64,000 bases of DNA from Bartonella sp. HY328 (GTDB lineage Bacteria; Pseudomonadota; Alphaproteobacteria; Rhizobiales; Rhizobiaceae), in the NCBI RefSeq assembly GCF_025449335.1, contig NZ_CP104883.1, positions 1,728,501 through 1,792,500 on the forward strand, written 5' to 3'. The position numbers and the translations under genes are program-made. Of this stretch, positions 45,621 to 55,121 are shown piece after piece; position 1 is the first letter of the stretch, and the number at the start of each line of letters is the position of its first letter. The notes under the pieces are model-generated. The model ran no database searches. It was given only the letters and a program-made list of their open reading frames with translations, and was not told the DNA's origin.

Positions 45621-46638
45621 ATGCTAAAACCTCGTCCACAATATTAACAAAAAGAAATAGATAGGCATGGCAACACTAGGTGGTATTTGAGAATCAGACC
45701 AAACCCACGCATTGCAATTCATGGCGATTATGGAACCGCCGAATTTATGGAAATTTACCGCGCTGCTATTGGTGGCGTTAAAAAAGCATCAATAAGCCCG
45801 ACAAGTCATTCATTAACTTGGCTAATCGCTCAATAGCAAAAGCACCGAATGGATTGAATTATCGCAAGCAACACGCCGACAACGTGAAAACATATTTCTA
45901 AGCGTGATTAAAAAAGGTGATAACGCGCTAAGCAAAGCGATAACTAAAAAAGTCATCATCAATAGTCGCGATGAAAGAGCCGCCACCCCTGCTCAAGCTG
46001 GTAATTTTTAAAAGGCCATGTCTGGCTTGTTTTAATGGGCTGTAAAGTATGAATATATAAGCGATAATCTGTGTATAGGTGTAAAAGCTCCAAAGATACA
46101 AAACCAAGACAACTTTGAAGCATGGAACGAAAACGACATTAATGCCTATTTTGCAAAATGGCCGATAGGAACTAAAGAACGTGTTTGGCTTGATATTCTT
46201 CTATATACTGGCTTGCGCCGTGGTGATGCTGTGAGAATAGGAAAGCAACATATCCGCGATGGTGTAGCAACCATTAAAACGTAAAAAAGCGGATTTAAAA
46301 CCGAAGTTACGTTGCCGATTTTTCCGGTGCTGCAAGAAACACTGGAAGCTGGCCCAACAAGTGACTTAGCTTTTATTGGTGGGGCCAACAAACAGCCATT
46401 AACCAATGAATCATTTGGCAACCAATTCAGAAAAGCCTGTAGAGCCGCAGGAATTGAAAAATCAGCGCATGGAGTAAGTAAGATAAGCGCGGCCCGTGCT
46501 GCTATTGCTGGGGCAACTATAGCGCAATTAAAAGCATTGTTTGGCTGGGAAAATGATGAAATGGCTTCACATTATACGAAGAGCGCCGACCGCAGAGCAA
46601 AGCAAATTATTGGAAAATTAGGTAATCGGAACAAATGA
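45621..46638 (+). pseudogene. Tyrosine recombinase (integrase) pseudogene next to tRNA-Thr
   Basis: About 340 codons from ATG 45621, broken by an early TAA (45645), a frameshift near 45830, two TAA near 46011 and 46034, and a TAA near 46282. Readable parts: RHGNTRWYLRIRPNPRIAI, EWIELSQATRRQRENIF (core-binding), DILLYTGLRRGDAVRI (box I Arg), and at the end ASHYTKSADRRA with the catalytic Tyr. In the HxxR box the sequence is HGVSK, so the second catalytic Arg is Ser. It points at the tRNA 3' end about 90 bp away, the usual layout of an element integrated in a tRNA gene. Confidence 0.85.
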
Positions 46639-46729
46639 AAAACTTCTTCGCACTAACCTTTTAAATCCTTGCCCTAACCTAAACTATTAGCTAATAAAAC
46701 TAATGACTTGCAAGAATAAAAAAAGCAAA

Positions 46730-46805
<76 letters not shown>

Positions 46806-47094
46806 AATGTGTTTTGCGTTACATGCATTTAGCATATTGATCTAAACTTGCAACCCCTAAAATTCATTTTTTTTAAAAATATTTGAGATTGTGGATAAGT
46901 TTTTTCTAAAAAAACCAAAACAGGTCGCAAATATATGCCGCTTTGTGATTTTGAGGACAAAATCATGTTGTGTTCCGTGAAAAAAGCACTCGCACTCTGC
47001 ATTGTTTTTTAAGATCGACTTATAATAATTTACACAATATCGCTTTTAAGCGGTAGCTTTAAGGCTATTTACATCCATCGATATAAAAGGTTTT

Positions 47095-47634
47095 TCAATA
47101 TTCACCATTTGTAGCATGATAATCAAGAGCGGTTAGAATTTCATTGCTGATTTCATCGGGCGCGATTGATATAGAAAAGCGCGCTCCAAACTCATCAATT
47201 TGCAAAGATTCTAATATTGCATATTGGGAATCAAGTAATGATGCCGGCATATAATCGTGTTGGCGATTTGAAATTCGCTCGGCCACCAAAGTTTCGGGGC
47301 CGTAAAGTTCTGCAAAAAATATATTAGCATGCTGTGTTTGCCGTAATATGTCACGATATATGCGCTTTAACGCAGAACAAGTAATGATAGTATTTTCACT
47401 ATTTTGCGCATTTTTATCAATTAAATTCTTTAGTCGTTCAAGCCAAGGTTTGCGATCTTCATCATTAAGCGGTATCCCAGCCGCCATTTTATCTTTATTG
47501 GCTTGTGGGTGAAATTCATCAGCTTCAGCAAATCGCCAATGGGTTTTATTGACCAATAATTGTGCGATCGTTGTTTTTCCAACACCTGACGGCCCCATAA
47601 CGACGACACCTATAGGTTTTTTAATTAATTGCAT
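47095..47634 (-). CDS. gntK: Gluconokinase
   Basis: Phosphorylates gluconate to 6-phosphogluconate, feeding the pentose-phosphate or Entner-Doudoroff route. 179 aa from ATG 47634, preceded by GGGGAAG. Walker A GPSGVGKTTIAQLL, then FAEADEFHPQANKDKMAAG and LNDEDRKPWLERL, which are the gluconokinase signatures; ITCSALKRIYRDILR follows. Single-gene unit here. Confidence 0.92.
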   Translation of the reverse strand: MQLIKKPIGVVVMGPSGVGKTTIAQLLVNKTHWRFAEADEFHPQANKDKMAAGIPLNDEDRKPWLERLKNLIDKNAQNSENTIITCSALKRIYRDILRQTQHANIFFAELYGPETLVAERISNRQHDYMPASLLDSQYAILESLQIDEFGARFSISIAPDEISNEILTALDYHATNGEY

Positions 47635-47820
47635 TGCTTCTTCCCCAACTTGTTTATGTTTTATTTTAAACATTTACATCTTAAAGACCATCTATTTAAT
47701 CAATATGGCAAAGATATTTGTGCTAATTTTATTTCGCACCCATCAAGCGTTCGATACAAAAGCTAAAAAATTCTTGAAGGCAATTGGTAATTGATACTGG
47801 TAAAAAATCGGTAAGCCATA

Positions 47821-47865
47821 AAAAAATCCCTTAACAAATTTAGGTTTGTTAAGGGATTTTTTTAT
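47821..47865. terminator. Terminator of trpS
   Basis: AAAAAATCCCTTAACAAA (47821-47838) pairs with TTTGTTAAGGGATTTTTT (47845-47862), 6-nt loop. Symmetric, so it can work on both strands; it lies downstream of trpS. Confidence 0.92.
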
Positions 47866-47978
47866 GCGTTTTCAATAAAAGTTAAATGAACTTTTATTGG
47901 TCTATGATTTACCCAAATAGGTAACTTAGAAAATGCTTACATCTCAAATATTAAAAAAGACGTGTTATAGTTTTTAAT

Positions 47979-49049
47979 TTATCCGTTTTGTAAAAAGCCA
48001 ACAATGTCGCGTACAGATTTCATTGTTTTTTCAGCAATTTCACTGGCGCGTTCCCCGCCCTTTTTCAAAACCGCATCAATATATGCAGGCTCATTATTAA
48101 GACGACGTAAATTGGTAGCAATCGGTTCCAATTGGCTAACAGCCAAATCAGCAAGTTGCGGCTTAAATTCTGAAAATTGCTTGCCAGCAAACTGCGCTAG
48201 AACATCTTGTTTTTCCATACCAGCAAGCGCGGCATAAATACCGACGAGGTTATTAGCCTCGGGCCGGTCTTTTAAACCATCAACCAACTCTGGCAAAGGT
48301 TCTATATCAGTTTTTGCCTTACGAATTTTTTTTGCAATGTCATCGGCAGTATCAATAAGATTAATGCGCGACATATCAGATGGATCAGATTTCGACATTT
48401 TCTTAGTACCATCACGCAAAGACATGATCCGCATTGAAGTTTCACCGATGAGCGGTTCTGCCATTGGAAAAAACCCATTTATGCTTTTATCACCAATTTG
48501 CATATCAACGCCAACATTGAGTTCGCCGATCCGTGCCGAATAATCATTGTTAAACTTTTGTGCAATGTCGCGTGTAAGTTCTAAATGCTGCTTCTGGTCT
48601 TCACCAACCGGCACATGGGTTGCGCGGTAAACAAGAATATCAGCAGCCATTAAGCTTGGATAAGCAAATAAACCAAGCGATGCGTTTTCACGATCTTTGC
48701 CAGCCTTATCTTTAAATTGCGTCATGCGGCTCATCCAGCCCATACGCGCAACACAATTAAAAACCCAAGCAAGTTCGGCATGTTGGTAAACACGGCTTTG
48801 ATTGAAAATAATATGCTTTTCAGGATCAATGCCCGAAGCAATAAATGCCGCTGCAACTTCACGAGTATTTTTAATAAGCTCAGCAGGATCCGGATTTACC
48901 GTTAAGGCATGCATATCAACGACGCAATATACACAATTATAGCTTTGTTGCAATTCTACCCAACGCTTAATTGCTCCTAGGTAATTCCCAAGTTGCAAGT
49001 TTCCTGTTGGTTGTACACCAGAAAACACGAGTGGATCAAAGCCAGCCAT
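47979..49049 (-). CDS. trpS: Tryptophanyl-tRNA synthetase
   Basis: Class I synthetase charging tRNA-Trp. 356 aa. The HIGH-like motif is PTGNLQLGNYLGA and the KMSKS motif is KKMSKSDPS; YCVVDMHALT and HVPVGEDQKQHLELTRDIA are TrpRS-specific. ATG 49049 (MAGFDPLVF) with AAGGA upstream is preferred over TTG 49055. Confidence 0.97.
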   Translation of the reverse strand: MAGFDPLVFSGVQPTGNLQLGNYLGAIKRWVELQQSYNCVYCVVDMHALTVNPDPAELIKNTREVAAAFIASGIDPEKHIIFNQSRVYQHAELAWVFNCVARMGWMSRMTQFKDKAGKDRENASLGLFAYPSLMAADILVYRATHVPVGEDQKQHLELTRDIAQKFNNDYSARIGELNVGVDMQIGDKSINGFFPMAEPLIGETSMRIMSLRDGTKKMSKSDPSDMSRINLIDTADDIAKKIRKAKTDIEPLPELVDGLKDRPEANNLVGIYAALAGMEKQDVLAQFAGKQFSEFKPQLADLAVSQLEPIATNLRRLNNEPAYIDAVLKKGGERASEIAEKTMKSVRDIVGFLQNG

Positions 49050-49171
49050 TTCCAATATCCTTATCGATCATCAATTAAAAATTTGATCTATCAATTATCA
49101 ATTTTTCAACAGAAATCAATAGCACTATTAAAGTTGAGCATTTTCAATATAAAAATGCTCAATTTTATGCA

Positions 49172-49771
49172 TTAAACCTTAGTTAAGGTCCAATTAACGA
49201 TTTGTGAAGTTACTTCAGAAAAAGCAGCCTCTAATGCTTTTGCATAGGCATCGTTACCCGTGCCATGAACAGGGCTTTGAGCTTTGAATATTTGGGTCGC
49301 ACGAACATTACCAGTGCGGTCATCAAGTATTTTCACAGCAATCTCAACATCAGCCTTTTCTGGACTTTGGGCAGAATTAATACCAAATATGCGAATATCG
49401 CTGATGATTTGATAATTAATAGCAAGACCGTCACCAGGGCGACCTACCCCTGCAAGCTTTCTGGTATCTTCAAAAGCTTGAACAAGACGAGCTTGCACAA
49501 GATTTGGCAACCGGTCTGCCCATTGTGAATCTTTCAAATAAGAAATTGACGCACCATTGCTTTGCACCATGATATCTTGACCATCAAGTGCCTTTAATGC
49601 AGATGGATTGGCAATAAGAATCTGAACCGGTTTACGCTTTACAACGTTTGATTGATTAACAACTGCCAAATTTGCAGTCGAAAGATCAAAGGTTTGCTTA
49701 ACAGTAACAGTTGAACATCCTGCTAAACCAATAGTAGCAAGCAAAATACCTAAACCAATAGGCTTTTTCAT
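49172..49771 (-). CDS. ABC-type transport auxiliary lipoprotein (Mla/Pqi-associated)
   Basis: 199 aa from ATG 49771 with AAAAGGA upstream. A lipoprotein signal (ILLATIGLAGC, acylated Cys near 18) is followed by the ABC_trans_aux domain, starting VKQTFDLSTANLAVV. It probably anchors to the outer membrane and supports the MlaEFD lipid transporter encoded just upstream; 156 bp separate it from the MCE lipoprotein gene. Confidence 0.82.
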   Translation of the reverse strand: MKKPIGLGILLATIGLAGCSTVTVKQTFDLSTANLAVVNQSNVVKRKPVQILIANPSALKALDGQDIMVQSNGASISYLKDSQWADRLPNLVQARLVQAFEDTRKLAGVGRPGDGLAINYQIISDIRIFGINSAQSPEKADVEIAVKILDDRTGNVRATQIFKAQSPVHGTGNDAYAKALEAAFSEVTSQIVNWTLTKV

Positions 49772-49927
49772 AATATTTCCTTTTAATTTAAACGTCCAGT
49801 TCACCGAAGTGTCCTTTTCTATTCCGTCAGGTAAGTTCTTTCAAAATCTGATTGATACGTCTTAATAATTTTTCAAATATTATTTTTAGCACAACTTGAT
49901 TAAAATTTAAAAAATTAAAAGTCTAAA

Positions 49928-50461
49928 TCACTTACAAGGATTTTCAAAATTTTTATTTACAATAATTTGCGTTATTAATCCTTGCTTTGAATCAGCTTTC
50001 ACAACATCTTCATCACTTTTATCACTATTGCTTAATTCAATCTGACACATACCAGTTAGTCCCTGAAAGCTTAAATGAGCTACTGTTGAACGTGAAACAT
50101 GATATTTTGAATTTATCGCAACTCTAACAACAGTAGTTGTCTTTTCATTTTCGGCAAAAATTTCTTTAACTGTCCCGATACGTATATGATTGAGATAAAC
50201 AGCTGCCCCGCTATTTATTCCTATCTGCGTTGCAGGAAAACTAATATCCAGAACGTGAAATTGCGGTTCGTCTTCAGTTGCCAATTGAAAAGCTTTTATT
50301 ACCCCATCGCCAAATGAAACGATTTGGGCGACAATGTTTAATGTCCCCTTATCTGTTTCAAAGCTGCATGCAGGTAACATTGTAATTGATACCAAGGCGA
50401 CTAATCGCGCATAAGTTAAATTTATTTTTATAAAATTAATTATGCGCGATCTAAAACTCAT
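49928..50461 (-). CDS. MCE-domain lipoprotein, second MlaD-like protein
   Basis: 177 aa. Lipobox LPACS near residue 32, then an MCE domain whose core (GAAVYLNHIRIGTVKEIF and LSFQGLTGMCQIEL) parallels the upstream MlaD protein (VLFNGIKVGTVRRLV, LGFQGLTGLAFIEL). It lacks the long helical tail of MlaD. It overlaps mlaD by 4 bp (ATGA). Probably a lipid-binding periplasmic partner; an extra MCE subunit is unusual in this operon. Confidence 0.75.
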   Translation of the reverse strand: MSFRSRIINFIKINLTYARLVALVSITMLPACSFETDKGTLNIVAQIVSFGDGVIKAFQLATEDEPQFHVLDISFPATQIGINSGAAVYLNHIRIGTVKEIFAENEKTTTVVRVAINSKYHVSRSTVAHLSFQGLTGMCQIELSNSDKSDEDVVKADSKQGLITQIIVNKNFENPCK

Positions 50462-51423
50462 CGGCGGTTGCGTCCATCATATTGTGGCACGCTGCTACCA
50501 CTACCGAACAAGATTTGTTGCGGATTTTTCTCAAGGTCGGTTAAAGCGCGTTCAATGCGTTGAACTGAAACACGGCTGTCATTAACCAGCGCTTCGATAT
50601 TACGAAGCCCCTGCCCTGAAAAACGCTCAACATTGTTAGCAATTGGTTTGATGTGAGCGTTTAATGTATCAGACGTTTGCTTAATAGAAGCTAGTGTTTC
50701 TTGTGCCTGAACAACAACTGAATTTTTATTATCAGGCGATAGCATATTATCTAACTTTGCCATGATTGCATCAGTTTTTTGGGAGGCGTTACTAAGGCGT
50801 GCCATCATTTCACGCGTATCAGTTATAATCTTATCAATATCATCGCGATTATCAACTAATGTTTTGCTAAAAGCTTGCGCATTTTTTGCTGTTTCAGTGA
50901 GTGGACCACGTGCGTCATGAATAAAACCTTCAAGTTGTGTTAAGGCTTCGTTGGCGCGAGCAAAAATATCCTGAGCGGTTGCGAGAAGATTGTTAATTGT
51001 TGATGGGTCGGCATCAATTAGTGCTGTAGCACCAACAGATTCTGCGGACTTCAACAAATTATCTTCATCAATGCTACCACCCTTAAGTTCGATAAATGCA
51101 AGACCAGTTAAGCCTTGAAAGCCAAGGGTTGCTTGCGTCGAACGTGTAATTGGAGTAGTTGCGTTAATCTCAGTTTTAGCGATAACGACATTTGGGTTGG
51201 TTTCGTCAAGCACAAGCCGGCGCACTGTACCCACTTTGATACCATTAAACAATACAGCGCTACTTGCACCAAGACCAGTAACCGAGCCTGGAATACGTAC
51301 ATCCAGTGGCACCAAATTGCGATTATCGAAATATTGTCCGAAATATAGAATGATTGCAAACGCTGCTGCTAATGTGGCCAGCGTGAAGCTTCCAACCAAT
51401 ACATAACTTGCTTTGGTTTCCAT
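50458..51423 (-). CDS. mlaD: MlaD-family substrate-binding protein (MCE domain)
   Basis: 321 aa, N-terminal membrane anchor (YVLVGSFTLATLAAAFAIIL) and periplasmic MCE domain (about 40-115), then a long predicted helical region with LNAHIKPIANNVERFSGQG. It would form the hexameric lipid-binding ring of the phospholipid transporter MlaFED, maintaining outer-membrane asymmetry. It is 1 bp from mlaF and 4-bp-coupled to the MCE lipoprotein. Confidence 0.9.
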   Translation of the reverse strand: METKASYVLVGSFTLATLAAAFAIILYFGQYFDNRNLVPLDVRIPGSVTGLGASSAVLFNGIKVGTVRRLVLDETNPNVVIAKTEINATTPITRSTQATLGFQGLTGLAFIELKGGSIDEDNLLKSAESVGATALIDADPSTINNLLATAQDIFARANEALTQLEGFIHDARGPLTETAKNAQAFSKTLVDNRDDIDKIITDTREMMARLSNASQKTDAIMAKLDNMLSPDNKNSVVVQAQETLASIKQTSDTLNAHIKPIANNVERFSGQGLRNIEALVNDSRVSVQRIERALTDLEKNPQQILFGSGSSVPQYDGRNRR

Positions 51424-51424
51424 T

Positions 51425-52285
51425 TTAAATATTTGCCTCCGTCTTTGCCCCTTTACGGCGCCGGGATGAATCGGTACTTATGCTGCGTGAACGCTTGCCA
51501 TGGAAATATGATTTAATCCAAGGAAGATCACTTTCAAGCATATCCTCAATTGTTCCTTCTGCTGCAACCTTTTTGCCACCTAAAACCGCTACGCGATCAC
51601 AAATAGAGTAAAGACTGTCAAGATCATGGGTTACCATGTAAACGGTAAGCCCCATTGTATCACGTAAATCAGCAATAAGTTCATCAAAATCAGCCGCACC
51701 AATTGGGTCAAGACCCGATGTCGGCTCATCAAGAAATACAATATGCGGGTCTAGGGCCAATGCGCGTGCAAGAGCTGCACGTTTTATCATACCACCAGAT
51801 AATTCTGATGGGTATTTGTCGGCCGCATCAGCCTCTAAACCCACGAGCTCAATTTTCATGCGCGCTAATTCATTCATAAGTTTGGGCGGCATGCGTAAAT
51901 ATTGTTGCATGGGAATACGAATATTTTCCAATACAGTAAGGGCCGAAAACAATGCCCCGTGTTGGAATAATACACCCATGCGCATATCAATTTGCGTTTT
52001 TTCCCTATCGCTTATTACATCAATATTTTTTCCTAAAATATTAATTTGTCCTGATTCTTTGGAATTTAACCCAAGAATAGTGCGCATTAAAACTGATTTT
52101 CCTGCGCCAGAAGGACCAATAAACCCAAGAATCTCCCCACGCTGAATATCTAAGTCTAAACCATCAAGAACAGTTTTAGTTCCAAAACGCACGGTTACAT
52201 CGCGCACAGAAATAATCGCGTTATCCGGCGCGGGTTTCGTTATTGGTGCTTGGTGATTAGATTTATTCATTTCTTTATCATTCAT
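51425..52285 (-). CDS. mlaF: MlaF-type ABC transporter ATPase
   Basis: 286 aa cytosolic ATPase. Walker A GPSGAGKSVLMR, Q-loop GVLFQHGALFSALTV, signature LSGGMIKRAALARAL, Walker B HIVFLDEPTSGLDP, H-loop YMVTHDLDSLY. The LSGGM signature and HGALFSALTV are typical of Mla/Ttg2A. C-terminus is basic (KRSRSISTDSSRRRKGAK). Operon with mlaE and mlaD. Confidence 0.93.
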   Translation of the reverse strand: MNDKEMNKSNHQAPITKPAPDNAIISVRDVTVRFGTKTVLDGLDLDIQRGEILGFIGPSGAGKSVLMRTILGLNSKESGQINILGKNIDVISDREKTQIDMRMGVLFQHGALFSALTVLENIRIPMQQYLRMPPKLMNELARMKIELVGLEADAADKYPSELSGGMIKRAALARALALDPHIVFLDEPTSGLDPIGAADFDELIADLRDTMGLTVYMVTHDLDSLYSICDRVAVLGGKKVAAEGTIEDMLESDLPWIKSYFHGKRSRSISTDSSRRRKGAKTEANI

Positions 52286-52297
52286 AATCTAATTCTT

Positions 52298-53467
52298 TTA
52301 AAAGTTGATCGCTGCATAGAAAATTGCAAAGAATCCATCCAACACAATAACCACAAAAATGGCTTTAACCACGGACGACGTTACTCTAGCACCAAGAGAT
52401 TCTGAGCTGCCCTCAACCTTCATGCCTTCAACCGATGCAATAATACCGATTACCATTGCCATAAAGGGTGCTTTAATAAGGCCAACAAAAAAAGTGCTTA
52501 CGGTGACCGACTCTGAAAGGCGATCCATAAAGGCGCCAAATGGTATCCCTGAATAAGCTAACAATACACAAGCCGCTCCTAAAAGGGCGGCCAAATCAGC
52601 GATTACTGTTAATAATGGCAAGGCAAAGACTAAAGCAACCAATCGCGGAAATACTAAGACGCTAACAGGGCTAAATCCCATAACCTTCAAAGCATCTATT
52701 TCCTCTTGCATTTTCATCGAGCCAAGCTCGGCTGTAATTGCACTACCAGAACGACCAGCGATCATAATGGCAGTCATTAATACGGCCAATTCTCTAAAAA
52801 CGAGAATACCCACAAGATCAACAGCATAGGGTTCCGCACCAAAATTTCTCAATTGGAATGCACCTTGCTGGGCGATGATTGCGCCAACAATAAATGACAT
52901 GAGCGAAATAATTGGAATCGCGCCAACGCCCATTTTTTGAACTTGCGCAACAATAGCCGTAAAATTGATGCTGGTACGTCCATCCGCACGCTTACCTTGC
53001 GGCCCAGCCAAGGTAGCACCTAAAATATTCATAGCCATCATAAAATCGCTAAAGCCGCTGACCATAACACGACCTAGGCCACCAACGGTTCTAATCAGCG
53101 GGTTGTCTCTATTGGGCTTCTTAATCTCGTCTTGCGAGGGGACTGCGGCACCAACAGATTTTAGCAAGGATTCCCAGCCTGGCTGTGCTCCTTCAATTGT
53201 CACCTGACACCGATTATTGTGAAGGCGATAAGCAAGACGCTCAATCAACCATGCGCCACCCGTATCAAGTCCATCAATATTACTTAATGAAAGAACTGCA
53301 CTTTGGGTACCTGTTTTTTCAAGCGCGCGCATTTCCTTATCAACTAAATAAATGGTGTGCGTTGTCCAATGACCACCTAATGTTATGGTTGTTACACCAT
53401 TTTGGCTCTCACTCGTAACGCTTGGATTTGCCGCATTATCGGGCTTATATTTTTGTTTTTCTGCCAT
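52298..53467 (-). CDS. mlaE: MlaE-type permease with N-terminal STAS domain
   Basis: About 389 aa. The first roughly 110 residues form a STAS-like domain (LSLSNIDGLDTGGAWLIERLA), then five to six membrane helices of MlaE: GVGAIPIISLMSFIVGAIIA, LVFRELAVLMTAIMIAGRSG, ELGSMKMQEEIDALKVMG. In E. coli the STAS domain is a separate protein (MlaB); the fused form is usual in alphaproteobacteria. ATG 53467 is preferred (GGAA upstream). First gene of the operon. Confidence 0.92.
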   Translation of the reverse strand: MAEKQKYKPDNAANPSVTSESQNGVTTITLGGHWTTHTIYLVDKEMRALEKTGTQSAVLSLSNIDGLDTGGAWLIERLAYRLHNNRCQVTIEGAQPGWESLLKSVGAAVPSQDEIKKPNRDNPLIRTVGGLGRVMVSGFSDFMMAMNILGATLAGPQGKRADGRTSINFTAIVAQVQKMGVGAIPIISLMSFIVGAIIAQQGAFQLRNFGAEPYAVDLVGILVFRELAVLMTAIMIAGRSGSAITAELGSMKMQEEIDALKVMGFSPVSVLVFPRLVALVFALPLLTVIADLAALLGAACVLLAYSGIPFGAFMDRLSESVTVSTFFVGLIKAPFMAMVIGIIASVEGMKVEGSSESLGARVTSSVVKAIFVVIVLDGFFAIFYAAINF

Positions 53468-53503
53468 TATTTCCAAATCACTTTTGGCTGCAATACGCAG
53501 CAA

Positions 53504-54214
53504 TAGATTCTAATAATACATTTTTTACTATTATGGTTAATTAATTACTAATAAAATTTACTCATAGCTAACCAATATTTATATATTTTACAACTAGGGA
53601 GATTTAAATAAAAAACACTAATTAAAAAAATATTATGAAATCAAAAGGATCGCCGATTAAATTGTTTTTTTAATTCAACCTTTTGGTGCGATTAAAACTC
53701 TATCGATTTCTTTATGACACTCCTTTTTAGGTTCATTATTGAATTTTATAAAATTAAAATATTAAATCCTCAAAAAAACAAAATGCTTCAATATCTAAAA
53801 AGATAAATTTAGTTACCTCATAAAGGAAGAGCCAGTAATTTTTCTGTGAGTGTTTTAAAATCATATAGTTATGCTTTAAGGCTATATTCGCAATATAAGT
53901 TTTAGATCATTTATTGATAGCTTCTCTACTCAACCATATTTTTTATCAATAGCATGTGTAGCGAAATCTGCTATCCACCGCGTTTCATTTAACCAAATTA
54001 TATGATTCACTATGTTTCTCACATTATTTTGAAATTGCTCTGAGCTTTGAAAAATGCTTAAAATGCAGTTGTACATTTGGCGTTTGATGGATTGAATTTA
54101 TTTTTCGCATAAGTATAAAAAGGCAGATTAAAGGTTTTAAGCTAGGTGACATCCGCGACTTAGAGCACTTTAAAATAGCTGTTAAATGATAGACCTTTGC
54201 GTAAGGAGACCAAA
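53504..54214. other. AT-rich intergenic region
   Basis: About 710 bp between divergent mlaE and the SDR gene. An imperfect inverted repeat, CAAAAGG near 53642 with CCTTTTG near 53679, is the only structure seen. No gene or RNA recognised; both promoters must lie here. Confidence 0.45.
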
Positions 54215-54994
54215 ATGGATCTTGGTTTAAAAAATAAAAAAGCGATTATCTGTGCCTCTAGCAAAGGGCTTGGCAAAGCTTGCGCATTTGCATTGGCGCG
54301 TGCTGGCTGCGAAATTACTATCAACGGAAGAGATAAGGAAATCTTGCAAAAGGCTGCCGATGAAATTCAAATGGCTACCGGGGTTAAAGTGTCGATTGTT
54401 AATGCAGATATATCGACTAAGGATGGCCAGAAAGCGCTTTTATCTACCTGCCCTGATCCAGATATCCTCGTAAACAATAATGGCGGACCTGCTTTTAAGA
54501 ACTTTAGGCAACTTGATAAACAAACAATTATGGCCGGGCTTGAACAGAATATGATTACTCCAATAGAGCTTATTCAAGCCGTCATTGATGGTATGGTTAG
54601 CCGTAAATTTGGTAGAATCGTAAATATCACGTCTACGTCTGTTTATCGCCCTATTCCTGGGTTAGATCTATCATCGGGTGCTCGTGCTGGCTTAACTGCT
54701 TTTTTAGCAGGGGTTGCACAAGTTGTGGTATCCAGCAATGTTACCATTAACAACCTTTTGCCAGGGGCGTTTGCCACTGACCGACTAAAGGGCTCACTCG
54801 AAAATGAGCAAAGGACAAGTGGACTCCCATTAGATGATATTTATAAGCATCGCATGGCGCATATCCCTGCAAAACGCTTTGGTAATCCAGAAGAATTTGG
54901 TGATGCTTGTGCCTTTTTGTGCTCTTCCAAGTCTGGTTACATAACAGGGCAAAATTTAATTATCGACGGTGGCTCTTATGCAAGTGCTTTTTAA
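54215..54994 (+). CDS. Short-chain dehydrogenase/reductase lacking catalytic Tyr and Lys
   Basis: 259 aa. Cofactor motif CASSKGLGKACAFALA (glycine-rich loop modified), NADISTKDG, and ILVNNNGGPAF in place of NNAG. Ser140 is present (VNITSTSV), but the catalytic Tyr-x-x-x-Lys is replaced by Ser153-SGA-Arg157 (DLSSGARAGL). The C-terminus (GYITGQNLIIDGGSYASAF) is normal. This matches an SDR branch with an S/N-G-A-R motif; the catalytic mechanism is uncertain. AAGGAG precedes ATG 54215. Annotated elsewhere as 3-oxoacyl-ACP reductase-like; I would not trust that function. Confidence 0.8.
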   Translation: MDLGLKNKKAIICASSKGLGKACAFALARAGCEITINGRDKEILQKAADEIQMATGVKVSIVNADISTKDGQKALLSTCPDPDILVNNNGGPAFKNFRQLDKQTIMAGLEQNMITPIELIQAVIDGMVSRKFGRIVNITSTSVYRPIPGLDLSSGARAGLTAFLAGVAQVVVSSNVTINNLLPGAFATDRLKGSLENEQRTSGLPLDDIYKHRMAHIPAKRFGNPEEFGDACAFLCSSKSGYITGQNLIIDGGSYASAF

Positions 54995-55121
54995 ATTATT
55001 TTCATAAATGCACGACAAATTTAAGTATTGAGTATCAAATAGATATCTTTTGCAATGAATTAAATGTAAATGCTTAACGATTATACAGCCCAAAAACGCG
55101 CTAAACAGCAATAAAGGCAAG

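Noticed and set aside
37693..46729. CRISPR array or prophage
   Set aside because: No regularly spaced repeats and no phage structural genes; the content is an integrase-bounded island.
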